Shown here: piece after piece, positions 25,441 to 33,601 of the stretch | Layout of the letters: each line of letters opens with the position of its first letter | Position numbering within the stretch: position 1 is the first letter of the stretch | Source of the DNA: Phenylobacterium sp. | Lineage (GTDB): Bacteria; Pseudomonadota; Alphaproteobacteria; Caulobacterales; Caulobacteraceae | Length of the DNA stretch: 51,952 nucleotides | NCBI RefSeq assembly: GCF_016793285.1 | Contig: NZ_JAEUMO010000001.1 | Span: forward strand, 1 to 51,952 | Reading direction: 5' to 3' | Notes under the pieces: model-generated | Database searches by the model: none | The model's input: the letters and a program-made list of their open reading frames with translations, nothing else | What the model was told of the DNA's origin: nothing | Translations under genes and position numbers: made by a program

Positions 25441-25567
25441 ACTCGCCTTTTACGAGTGGCCTTGCAACGCGTTCCAATTTCATGTTGCAGTGCAGATATC
25501 ACGGATATCTCAGAAGTGAGCGAAACCTTATTGCGTAAGGTTTCGATGTATTTCGCGCTTGCGAAAT
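25441..25567. repeat. Cluster of perfect short inverted repeats in AT-rich gap
   Basis: Four perfect dyads follow one another: ACTCG/CGAGT (25441-25457), AGATATC-ACG-GATATCT (25494-25510), CGAAACCTTA-TTGCG-TAAGGTTTCG (25521-25545) and ATTTCGC-GCTT-GCGAAAT (25550-25567). They sit in the 537-base gap between the racemase and the first TonB-dependent receptor, in DNA clearly richer in A and T than the rest. They could be operators or parts of a structured RNA. Confidence 0.6.
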
Positions 25568-25597
25568 TCCGGCCATACAGGGCGACAATGAGGCCAA

Positions 25598-25630
25598 CGT
25601 AAAACAAAGAAGGCGCGCCATTGGCGCGCC
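25598..25630 (-). terminator. Intrinsic terminator, minus strand, with no known upstream gene
   Basis: A self-complementary GC-rich stem (GGCGCGCC at 25612-25619 and 25623-25630, joined by ATT). Read on the minus strand it is followed by TTCTTTGTTTT (25611-25601), a good U-tract. The only DNA upstream on that strand before the divergent receptor gene is 25631-25868, with no convincing coding frame, so it may end a small RNA. On the plus strand the following CCTAGGTTGTTATT is a weaker tail. Confidence 0.65.
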
Positions 25631-25868
25631 CCTAGGTTGTTATTGGGATGAACAAAGTCAGAAACGACCAGATCATTGCTCAAAACTACTGACGTTACAA
25701 GGACACATGACAACTGCATCTTCGCGCGCCTTCGCGACATAACTGAGTCTTATTTAGTTATCAGCGTTCACCTACCGCATTAGCGTTGACGACCTGACAC
25801 GGCTGCTTCAGCTTGCCGCTCAAGCGCAGCGAATAGCGCTACATCAAAGCTGCGGGGAGGCAGTCCAG

Positions 25869-28730
25869 ATGACGTTCAGGCATTGCTTGTTGGCGTCCAG
25901 CGCGCTGATGGCCGCCGTGGTCGGCACGTCGGCTCACGCCCAGTCCAGTTCCACGAACACGATCGCCGAGCTCGTGGTCACCGCCGAGAAGCGCGAACAG
26001 AGCCTGCAGGACGTACCGGTCGCGATCTCGGCGTTCACGTCGGAACAGCGTGACATCGTCGGCATCCAGTCCATCCAGGACATGACCAACTTCACGCCGG
26101 GCCTGCAGTATTCGACATCGACCGACCGCGTGTCGCTGCGCGGCCTGGGGCGACTCACCAACGTGCTGTCGGCCGACGCCTCGGTCGCCAACTACGCCGA
26201 CGGCGTCTACGAGACCTTCGCCGTGCGCGCGGGCTCGTCCACCCTCTTCCTCGACCGGGTCGAGATCCTGCGCGGTCCGCAGGGCACCCTCTACGGCCGC
26301 AATGCGATCGCCGGCGCGATCAACATCATCTCGCGGCGTCCGACCGACAGCCCCTACGCCGAGGTCCGCGCCACCTACGGCAACTACAACCGCTCGGTGC
26401 TCGAGGGCGCCGTCTCGGGCCCGGTGAACGACAAGGTGAAGATGCGCCTCGCCGTCAACTGGGAGCGGCAGAGCAAGGGCTACATCGACAACACCGTGCC
26501 GGGCATGCCCAGCGAGGGCGGCGTCGTCGACAGCTTCTACGCCGAAGCCCAGATCGACGTGCAGTTCAACGAAAAGCTCGAGATGTGGTCGAAGTTCGGC
26601 TTCACGAACTGGCGCCACGGCGCCGGCGGCCCGGGTTCGCAATCGGCCGGCTGGACGCCCGAGATCTTCAATCTCGACGGCAGCAGGAAGGCGCTCCGCT
26701 CGGCCACCAACCCGAACGGCGCCGACGCCTTCGACATCACCGAGTTCTACTCGGAAGCCACCCACTTCAACCCGGGCTTCGGCTGCTCGGGCCTCGCGAC
26801 CAACGTCGTGCTGGCCAGCCCCGACGGCTGCCGCAACGTCTCGTACGACAGCCCGTGGAAGATCAACCGGCCGACCACCTACAACGTGCGCGTTCCGAAC
26901 GCCTACACGGTGGCCAGCCACTGGACGTACCACGCCGACAACTTCGACATTAAGTACATCCTGGGCGGGGTCCGGTACTGGTATCACCTGAAGGGCTCGA
27001 CCCCGGGCGGCAGCCAGGACCCCGGCGTCCTGGAGTACCGCGTCGGCGCGGCCACCACGGTCTACCCGCAGGAAGCGTTCGACTACCAGGAGCGCAACGG
27101 CTTCATCTCGAACGAGCTGAACCTCGTCTCGACGACCGAGGGCCCGTTCCAGTGGATCGCGGGCGCCTACTACTACCACCAGCACTACCGTCAGCCGGTC
27201 CACACGATCGAGGATCCGCGCCAGACGGGCTGGAACATCTCGCCGCCGTTCGGCGTCTGCCTGAACGGCGCGGGCGTCGCGGCCACGGCGGTGACCTGTC
27301 CGGCCGGCATCGGCCGGCGGTTCGACAACCGTCCGTCGGTCAGCAACACCTCGTACGCCTTCTACGGCCAGGTCAGCTACGACTTCAGCGACGCCCTCAC
27401 CTTCACCGGCGGCCTGCGCTACTCGCACGACCGCAAGTATGGAACGGAAAAGGCGCGCCTGCTCTGCCTGGGCCTGCCCGCCTGCCTGGGGGGCCTCGCG
27501 CCCGAGTTCGCGCTCATCCCGCTGGACCTCACGGGCGTGAACACGGTCGTCGCCGCCGGCAGCGGCGCCGGCATCGACGTGATCCCGAAGGGCGTCGAAG
27601 GCCCGACCACGTTCGATCCGACCACCGGCTTCGCCACCCGCAAGTACGACGCCTCCTGGTCGGCCGTCACCGGCACCGCCAAGGTCGAGTGGCACCCCGA
27701 CGACGACACGCTGGGCTACGCCAGCTACGCCCGCGGCTACCGTTCGGGCGGCTTCAACATCGGCATCTTCACGGTGCTGAGCTTCCTGCCCTACTCGAAG
27801 GAAGAGACGGTCGACGCCTTCGAACTGGGCCTGAAGAAGACCTTCGGGCGCACGCTGCAGACCAACGTGGCGCTCTACCACTACTCCTATCAGAACCTGC
27901 AGATCCCGATCTCGGTCGTGCAGACCGGCAGCCTGATGGGCCAGACGATCAGCCAGGGCACGACCTCGTTCTACAACACCCCGAAGTCGCGCTCGCAGGG
28001 CGTCGAGGTCGAGGTGCTGTGGCAGCCGATCCAGAACCTGCAGATCATCGCCAACTACTCGTACATCGACGCCGAGATCACCAAGGGCTTCGCCGTCGAC
28101 ACCGTCGATCCGACCGCGGCCCAGCCGGGCGCCAAGCCGATCCACACGATCGCGCAGTGCCAGGCCGGCGGCGCCACCGTGCAGGGCGACTGCGTGCTGG
28201 ACGAACCCACGCTGGGCCTGCCCGGCGGCGGCTTCCAGCGCATCCAGAGCCTGAAGGGCAACGACCTGCCCAACGCGCCGCGGAACAAGATCGCGATCGC
28301 CGCCAACTACACCTGGGACTTCGAGCCGGGGTCGCTGACCGCCAGCGTGTCCTACTCGTGGCGCGACAACGCCTACGGGGCCCTGTTCGAGCGCTGGTAC
28401 AACAAGGCGCCGACCTGGGATCAGGTGGACGCCCGGGTCCTGTGGAAGGACAAGGACGATAAGTTCGAGATCATCGGCTATGTGAAGAACATCTTCGACA
28501 AGATCGGCTACGACCAGGGCGCGACGGGCCGGCGTGTCGACGGGCAGGTCACGAACCTGCTCTACGGCGCGAACCCGGCGGGCCTGGCCTGCAGCCCCGT
28601 CGCGCAGGGCGCCGCCAACCCGGCCGCCGGCAGCGTCGGCACCATCTACTGCATCCAGGGGATCTCGAAGACCTACTACAACACGCCGCCACGGACCTAC
28701 GGGGTCGAGCTGCGCTACAAGTTCTTCTGA
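25869..28730 (+). CDS. TonB-dependent outer-membrane receptor (first of tandem pair)
   Basis: 953 residues: signal peptide (about 1-24), TonB box-like ELVVTAEKREQ (about 34-44), plug domain with RVEILRGPQGTLYGRNAIAG (about 134-153), and a 22-strand barrel ending in the aromatic C-terminus RYKFF needed for outer-membrane assembly. It should import a substrate energised by TonB-ExbBD; the substrate is unknown. The mature part has ten cysteines in five close pairs (306/321, 464/477, 533/539, 764/775 and one near the C-terminus), probably disulfides in surface loops. GGGGAGG precedes the ATG by 8 bases. A terminator follows. Confidence 0.93.
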   Translation: MTFRHCLLASSALMAAVVGTSAHAQSSSTNTIAELVVTAEKREQSLQDVPVAISAFTSEQRDIVGIQSIQDMTNFTPGLQYSTSTDRVSLRGLGRLTNVLSADASVANYADGVYETFAVRAGSSTLFLDRVEILRGPQGTLYGRNAIAGAINIISRRPTDSPYAEVRATYGNYNRSVLEGAVSGPVNDKVKMRLAVNWERQSKGYIDNTVPGMPSEGGVVDSFYAEAQIDVQFNEKLEMWSKFGFTNWRHGAGGPGSQSAGWTPEIFNLDGSRKALRSATNPNGADAFDITEFYSEATHFNPGFGCSGLATNVVLASPDGCRNVSYDSPWKINRPTTYNVRVPNAYTVASHWTYHADNFDIKYILGGVRYWYHLKGSTPGGSQDPGVLEYRVGAATTVYPQEAFDYQERNGFISNELNLVSTTEGPFQWIAGAYYYHQHYRQPVHTIEDPRQTGWNISPPFGVCLNGAGVAATAVTCPAGIGRRFDNRPSVSNTSYAFYGQVSYDFSDALTFTGGLRYSHDRKYGTEKARLLCLGLPACLGGLAPEFALIPLDLTGVNTVVAAGSGAGIDVIPKGVEGPTTFDPTTGFATRKYDASWSAVTGTAKVEWHPDDDTLGYASYARGYRSGGFNIGIFTVLSFLPYSKEETVDAFELGLKKTFGRTLQTNVALYHYSYQNLQIPISVVQTGSLMGQTISQGTTSFYNTPKSRSQGVEVEVLWQPIQNLQIIANYSYIDAEITKGFAVDTVDPTAAQPGAKPIHTIAQCQAGGATVQGDCVLDEPTLGLPGGGFQRIQSLKGNDLPNAPRNKIAIAANYTWDFEPGSLTASVSYSWRDNAYGALFERWYNKAPTWDQVDARVLWKDKDDKFEIIGYVKNIFDKIGYDQGATGRRVDGQVTNLLYGANPAGLACSPVAQGAANPAAGSVGTIYCIQGISKTYYNTPPRTYGVELRYKFF

Positions 28731-28736
28731 CCTTTC

Positions 28737-28769
28737 AATGGCCCGCCCTCGCAGAAGGGGCGGGCCATT
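28737..28769 (+). terminator. Hairpin terminator after the first receptor gene
   Basis: Perfect 12-bp stem (28737-28748 with 28758-28769) with a 9-base loop, 7 bases after the stop codon. The tail TCGCTCTT is only modestly T-rich, so some read-through into the second receptor gene is possible. Confidence 0.75.
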
Positions 28770-28836
28770 TCGCTCTTGAAGACCGGGAAGAAGCGCAATC
28801 ACGCGCCCGCCCGGAGAACTGCGGGGAGGGAATACA

Positions 28837-31638
28837 ATGAAACTCAAGCACAGCTTGCTTGCGTCCAGCGCCCTGCTGGCCGCCGTAGTGAGCGCGACGG
28901 CCGCCCAGGCGCAGTCGTCGGCCGCCTCGAACACCATCGAGGAGCTGGTGGTCACCGCCGAGCGGCGGGAGCAGAGCCTTCAGGACGTGCCGGTCGCGAT
29001 CTCGGCCTTCACGGCCGAGAAGCGGGACCTGATCGGCATCCAGTCGGTCTTCGACCTGACCAACTTCACGCCCGGGCTGCAGTACTCCACCCAGACCGAC
29101 CGGGTGAGCCTGCGCGGCGTGGGCCGGACCAACAACGTCCACGCGGCCGACGCCTCGGTCTCGGTCTATTCGGACGGCATCTACACGACCTCGACGGTCG
29201 AAGCCGGCAAGACGCCGCTCTTCCTCGAGCGGGTGGAGATCCTGCGCGGCCCGCAGGCCACGCTCTACGGGCGCAACGCCATCGGCGGCGCCATCAACCT
29301 GGTCTCCAAGCGGCCCACCGACGAGTGGTACGGCGAGGTCCGCGGCCAGTACCAGAACTACAACCACCATATCCTGGAAGGCGCGATCTCGGGCCCGACG
29401 TTCATCGACGGCATCACCTTCCGCCTCGCCGCCAACTGGGAGAAGCAGTCCAAGGGCTGGATCGACAACATCGTCCCGGGCGAGCCTGACGAAGGCAACG
29501 TCATCAACACCAACATCGTCGAAGGCCAGTTGAAGTTCGACATCGGCGAGAACTTCGACGGCTGGATGAAGCTGACGTGGATCGAGTGGCGCAACGGTGC
29601 CGGCGGGCCCGGCTCGCGCGGCACCTGGACGCCCGCCGTCTATCCGACGTTCGAGGCCGCCAACGCCGGCATCACGCTCCAGCCGGGATACGGCTGCAGC
29701 GGCAACGCCACCAACGTGCTCAACGCCAGCCCCATGGGCTGCGTGAACCCCGCGCTGACCAACCCGCGGAAGATCGCGTCGACGATCCCCTACGACGTCG
29801 ACCTGAACGGCACCTACATCTTCGCCAGCGAGTGGACCTACCACTTCACGGGCTTCGACCTGCGCTACCAGTTGGGCGCGGTCCACTATCACTACTACCT
29901 GCAGGGCCCGACGCCGGTCGACCAGACCGCCCCGATCCTGCGCTACACCCTGCCTTCCGTGACCGGCCAGAACAACGCGGTGGTCAACCCGCGCTACGCG
30001 TTCAACTACCAGGAAGAGGAATCCTGGCTGTCGAACGAAGTCACCCTCGTCTCGACGCACGACGGTCCGGTTCAGTGGCTGGCCGGCCTCTACTACTGGA
30101 AGGAAAGCTACGGCCAGCCGGTCTACACCTATCTGGTGGACGAGCCGCGGGTGCAGGGGCCTTTCGGCGTGCCGGCGACCCTCTGCGCAAAGCGCAACGG
30201 CACCTGCGCCGCCAACCCGAACCGGCGGATCTTCGACACCTACCCCGAGTTCGACATCAGCTCGCGCGCCGCCTACGCCCAGCTCGACTGGGAGTTCATC
30301 GACACCTTCACGCTCAGCGGCGGCATCCGCTACTCGATCGACAAGAAGGAAGGCATCGAGCGCGGCCGCCTGCTCTGCTACCAGGTCGCCGGCTGCTTCG
30401 CGGCCCCCGAACTGAACGGCGCCATCGCCGGCGGCATCCCGGTGGTCGACATCACCGAGAACCAGTGGTCGTCCGCCGCGATCCTGCCGAAGGGCGTGAT
30501 CACGCCGACGGTCTTCGATCCCGTCAGCGGCTTCGCCACCCGCTACCTGAAGGACGAGTGGCAGGAGGTCACCGGCAACGTCACCCTGAAGTGGGACCCC
30601 GACCCGGACACCAACGCCTTTGCCCGCTACAGCCACGGCTACAAGCCGGGCGGCTTCCGGATCGGCATCGACGTGGGCTTCTCGCCCAATCCGGAGACCC
30701 GCGAGGAGAAGGTCGAAGCCTTCGAAGTCGGCCTGAAGAAGAACTTCGGACGTAACATCCAGGCCAATATCGCGGCCTTCTACTACGACTACTCCAACGC
30801 CCAGATCCCGCTCACGATCGTCAACACCTCGGGCGCGGTCGCGGTCACGCAGTCGATCTTCTACAACGTGCCGGAAGCCTCCTCGAAGGGCATCGAGATC
30901 GAGACGATCTGGCAGCCGATCGAAAACCTGCAGATCCTGGCCAACTACTCCTACCTCGACGCGCATATCACCGAGGGTTCGGCCATCGACCCGGCCGACC
31001 CGGCGGCGCTGCAACCCGGCGCGCGGCCGATCACCGACCGCTCGCTCTGCCGCGCCACCGCCTACGGCGACGCCACCACCACCTGCGCGGCCGACGTCTA
31101 TACGAGCCCGCGCCCGGTCGTGAACGCGGCAGGCGCCACCACCCAGGTCTCGGGCTCGCCCGATCCGAACGGCGGCTTCCAGCGCGTCCAGAACCTCAAG
31201 GGCTACAACCTGCCGAACTCGCCGCGGCACAAGATCGCGATCAACGCGAACTACACCTACCCGTTCAGCGACGGCTCCTCGCTCACCGGCTCGGTCAGCT
31301 ACACGTGGCGCGACAGCCAGTACGGCTCGATCTTCGATCGGGACTACTACAAGTCCCCCTCGTGGGATCAGGTCGACGCCCGCCTGACCTGGAAGGCCAA
31401 GGACCGGAAGACCACGGTCATCGCCTTCGTGAAGAACCTGTTCGACGACCTCGGCTACGAGGGCGGCGCCGGCGCCTCGCGTCGGGCGGGGTCGATCTAC
31501 ACGCCGCCCGCCGGCGCGCCGATCGTCAACGTCGTGCAGGACGCGCGGCCGGACATCGCGGGCAACAACCCGGCCAGCACCTATCCGCTGACCCCGCCGC
31601 GCACCTACGGCATCGAGCTGCAGTACAAGTTCTTCTGA
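28837..31638 (+). CDS. TonB-dependent outer-membrane receptor (second of tandem pair)
   Basis: 933 residues, aligning with the first receptor from end to end: signal peptide (cleavage near AQA-Q, about residue 25), EELVVTAERREQ TonB box, plug with RVEILRGPQATLYGRNAIGG, and C-terminal QYKFF. Four of the first receptor's cysteine pairs are kept at corresponding places (287/302, 450/457, 514/520, 738/750) while the fifth is absent. Loops differ most, suggesting related but distinct substrates. GGGGAGGGA precedes the ATG. It was probably made by tandem duplication; it is followed by a strong terminator. Confidence 0.93.
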   Translation: MKLKHSLLASSALLAAVVSATAAQAQSSAASNTIEELVVTAERREQSLQDVPVAISAFTAEKRDLIGIQSVFDLTNFTPGLQYSTQTDRVSLRGVGRTNNVHAADASVSVYSDGIYTTSTVEAGKTPLFLERVEILRGPQATLYGRNAIGGAINLVSKRPTDEWYGEVRGQYQNYNHHILEGAISGPTFIDGITFRLAANWEKQSKGWIDNIVPGEPDEGNVINTNIVEGQLKFDIGENFDGWMKLTWIEWRNGAGGPGSRGTWTPAVYPTFEAANAGITLQPGYGCSGNATNVLNASPMGCVNPALTNPRKIASTIPYDVDLNGTYIFASEWTYHFTGFDLRYQLGAVHYHYYLQGPTPVDQTAPILRYTLPSVTGQNNAVVNPRYAFNYQEEESWLSNEVTLVSTHDGPVQWLAGLYYWKESYGQPVYTYLVDEPRVQGPFGVPATLCAKRNGTCAANPNRRIFDTYPEFDISSRAAYAQLDWEFIDTFTLSGGIRYSIDKKEGIERGRLLCYQVAGCFAAPELNGAIAGGIPVVDITENQWSSAAILPKGVITPTVFDPVSGFATRYLKDEWQEVTGNVTLKWDPDPDTNAFARYSHGYKPGGFRIGIDVGFSPNPETREEKVEAFEVGLKKNFGRNIQANIAAFYYDYSNAQIPLTIVNTSGAVAVTQSIFYNVPEASSKGIEIETIWQPIENLQILANYSYLDAHITEGSAIDPADPAALQPGARPITDRSLCRATAYGDATTTCAADVYTSPRPVVNAAGATTQVSGSPDPNGGFQRVQNLKGYNLPNSPRHKIAINANYTYPFSDGSSLTGSVSYTWRDSQYGSIFDRDYYKSPSWDQVDARLTWKAKDRKTTVIAFVKNLFDDLGYEGGAGASRRAGSIYTPPAGAPIVNVVQDARPDIAGNNPASTYPLTPPRTYGIELQYKFF

Positions 31639-31666
31639 TCAGCACCCCAAGCGTTGACGGAAGCGA

Positions 31667-31696
31667 GCGCCCGACGGTCACCGTCGGGCGCTTTTT
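31667..31696 (+). terminator. Rho-independent terminator after the second receptor gene
   Basis: Perfect 11-bp GC-rich stem (31667-31677 with 31681-31691), 3-base loop, then five T (31692-31696). Lies about 30 bases after the stop and clearly ends the receptor transcript before the crotonase gene. Confidence 0.9.
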
Positions 31697-31721
31697 CCAT
31701 CCGCCCTCACCGGCCTATAGT
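31694..31721 (+). promoter_or_regulatory. Candidate promoter of the crotonase/reductase operon
   Basis: TATAGT (31716-31721) with a weak TTTCCA (31694-31699) 16 bases upstream, partly within the T-run of the previous terminator. The start codon is 26 bases downstream of the -10. The -35 match is poor. Confidence 0.3.
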
Positions 31722-31747
31722 CGCGTGAGAACCAAGGGAGGGACGCG

Positions 31748-32581
31748 TTGGAGTTCCAGGATATCCGGTATGCCATCGAGGATGGCGTCGGCGTCATCAC
31801 CCTGAACCGGCCGCAGTACCGCAACGCGCAGAGCTGGCGGATGCTCGACGAGATCGACGCCGCGTTCGACCTGGCGCGCAACGACGAGGCGGTGAAGATC
31901 GTGCTGATCCGCGGCGCCGGCGGCGTGTTTTCCACCGGCCACGACCTGGGCACGCCCGAGGGGGCCGACTACCGCAAGGAGAAGATCGGCGCGGGCGGCG
32001 TGCGCCACTACGACGCCTTCAAGAAATACAACCTCGACCTGCTCCTGAAGTGGCGCAATTTCGAGAAGCCCACCATCGCCATGGTCGAGGGCTACTGCAT
32101 CTACGCCGGCTGGATGCTGGCCGCGGCGTGCGATGTCATCTTCGCCGCCGACGACAGCCAGTTCCTGCCGGGTTTCGTCGAATACATGTCGATCCCGTGG
32201 GACGTCGGCATCCGCCGCGCCAAGGAGCTGTGCTTCGAGAGCCGGTTCATCGGGCCCGAGGAGGCGCGCGAGGCGGGCTTCGTGAACCGCGTCGTCCCCA
32301 AGGCCGACCTCGAGCGCGAGACCTTCGCCTGGGCGCGGCGCGTGGCCGAGAACGACGCCGGCTACCTGCGCTTCGCCAAGCTCCAGATGAACAAGGCACA
32401 GGACGCCCAAGGGTTCACCAGGGCCGTCGAGGACTCGCTCGGCGACTACGTGGCCATGATGTGGATGCCGGGCAACGAGATGCGGGTGGCGGGCGAGCGG
32501 CGCCTCCTCACCGTCGATCTCGCCGTGCGTGGCCGCAAAGGCGACCGCCACGGCCTCACCCCTGCGAAGGCGGCCGAATGA
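31748..32581 (+). CDS. Crotonase-fold protein, enoyl-CoA hydratase-like, atypical active site
   Basis: 277 residues. The oxyanion-hole loop GAGGVFSTGHDL (about 56-67) and the second CoA-binding stretch GYCIYAGWMLAAACD (115-129) place it in the crotonase superfamily. In hydratases the second stretch reads GGGxE with a catalytic Glu; here the position is Met123, and the second catalytic Glu (in QPE) is replaced near Phe143. It is therefore unlikely to be an ordinary hydratase. Start is TTG at 31748, chosen because AAGGGAGGGA sits at the right distance. It overlaps the next gene by 1-4 bases. Confidence 0.85.
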   Translation: MEFQDIRYAIEDGVGVITLNRPQYRNAQSWRMLDEIDAAFDLARNDEAVKIVLIRGAGGVFSTGHDLGTPEGADYRKEKIGAGGVRHYDAFKKYNLDLLLKWRNFEKPTIAMVEGYCIYAGWMLAAACDVIFAADDSQFLPGFVEYMSIPWDVGIRRAKELCFESRFIGPEEAREAGFVNRVVPKADLERETFAWARRVAENDAGYLRFAKLQMNKAQDAQGFTRAVEDSLGDYVAMMWMPGNEMRVAGERRLLTVDLAVRGRKGDRHGLTPAKAAE

Positions 32582-33573
32582 TGGGAACGAGCTTCAAGGC
32601 CCTGCGCCTGCACAAGACCGACGCCGGTGCGCCCGACGCACGCTTCGAGGACCTGACCATCGACGACCTTATGGACGGCGACGTCACCGTCCGCGTCGAA
32701 CACTCCACGGTGAACTTCAAGGACGGGCTCGCGATCACCGGGCGCTCGCCCGTCGTTCGGACCTGGCCGCTGATCCCCGGCATCGACTTTGCGGGTGTCG
32801 TGGAGAGTTCCGACCACGCCGGGTTCAGGCCGGGCGACCGCGTCGTCCTGAACGGCTGGGGGGTCGGCGAGACCCACCATGGCGGCTACGCGGGCGTCGC
32901 GCGGGTCAAGGGCGACTGGCTGGTGAAGCTGCCGGACGCCATCTCCAACGCCCACGCCATGGCGATCGGCACCGCCGGCTACACGTCGATGCTCTGCGTG
33001 CTCGGCCTGGAGCGGCTCGGCGTCACGCCCGACAAGGGCGAGGTGATCGTCACGGGCGCGGCCGGCGGCGTGGGCTCCGTCGCCGTGGCGATCCTGGCGA
33101 AGCTGGGCTACCGCGTCGTCGCCTCCTCGCGCCGCAAGGAGAGCGAGAGCGCCTACCTCGCCGGTCTCGGCGCCGCCGAGGTGATCGACGCGGCCGAACT
33201 CGCGGCGCCCGGCCGCCCGCTGGCGCGCGAGCGCTGGGCCGGCGCCGTCGACGCCGTCGGCAGCCACACGCTCGCCAACGTGCTGGCCCAGACCCGCTAC
33301 GGCGGCGTGGTCACCGCCTGCGGCCTCGCCCAGGGCATGGACCTGCCGGCCTCCGTCGCGCCGTTCATCCTGCGCGGCGTCACTCTGGCCGGGATCGACA
33401 GCGTGATGCGGCCGAAGCCCGATCGCGAGCAGGCCTGGGCCCGCCTGGCGACCGACCTCGACCTCGGCCGGCTGGACGCCATGACCACGCACGCCGCCCT
33501 CGCGGACGTCCCGCGCCTCGCCGGCGAGATCGTCGAGGGCAAGGTGCGAGGCCGGGTGGTGATCGACCTCTAA
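32578..33573 (+). CDS. AcuI/YhdH-family quinone oxidoreductase (acryloyl-CoA reductase type)
   Basis: 331 residues of the zinc-free medium-chain dehydrogenase family. Marks: VNFKDGLAITG (about 43-53), PLIPGIDFAGVV (about 62-73), GTAGYTSMLCV (about 135-145) and the NADPH-binding VTGAAGGVGSVAVAI (about 159-173). AcuI members reduce toxic acryloyl-CoA to propionyl-CoA. The ATG overlaps the crotonase stop (ATGA), so the pair is coupled. A related function in acyl-CoA metabolism is inferred; an unrelated quinone reductase role is possible. Confidence 0.85.
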   Translation: MMGTSFKALRLHKTDAGAPDARFEDLTIDDLMDGDVTVRVEHSTVNFKDGLAITGRSPVVRTWPLIPGIDFAGVVESSDHAGFRPGDRVVLNGWGVGETHHGGYAGVARVKGDWLVKLPDAISNAHAMAIGTAGYTSMLCVLGLERLGVTPDKGEVIVTGAAGGVGSVAVAILAKLGYRVVASSRRKESESAYLAGLGAAEVIDAAELAAPGRPLARERWAGAVDAVGSHTLANVLAQTRYGGVVTACGLAQGMDLPASVAPFILRGVTLAGIDSVMRPKPDREQAWARLATDLDLGRLDAMTTHAALADVPRLAGEIVEGKVRGRVVIDL

Positions 33574-33601
33574 GGTCCCGCCTGCCCCGTCGAAGTCAGA
33601 T

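Noticed and set aside
25398-25740. Two minus-strand frames of about 70 codons in the gap before the receptors (25398-25607 and 25528-25740)
   Set aside because: The first begins just after the minus-strand terminator and the second reads through it; no ribosome site and no family resemblance. A non-coding explanation fits better.
25839-28955. A 1038-codon open frame antisense to the first receptor gene
   Set aside because: It is a product of high GC at the third codon position of the receptor gene; its translation is repetitive Arg/Val/Gly-rich without any family, and the receptor has full motifs on the other strand. The same holds for the antisense frame at 28735-31230.
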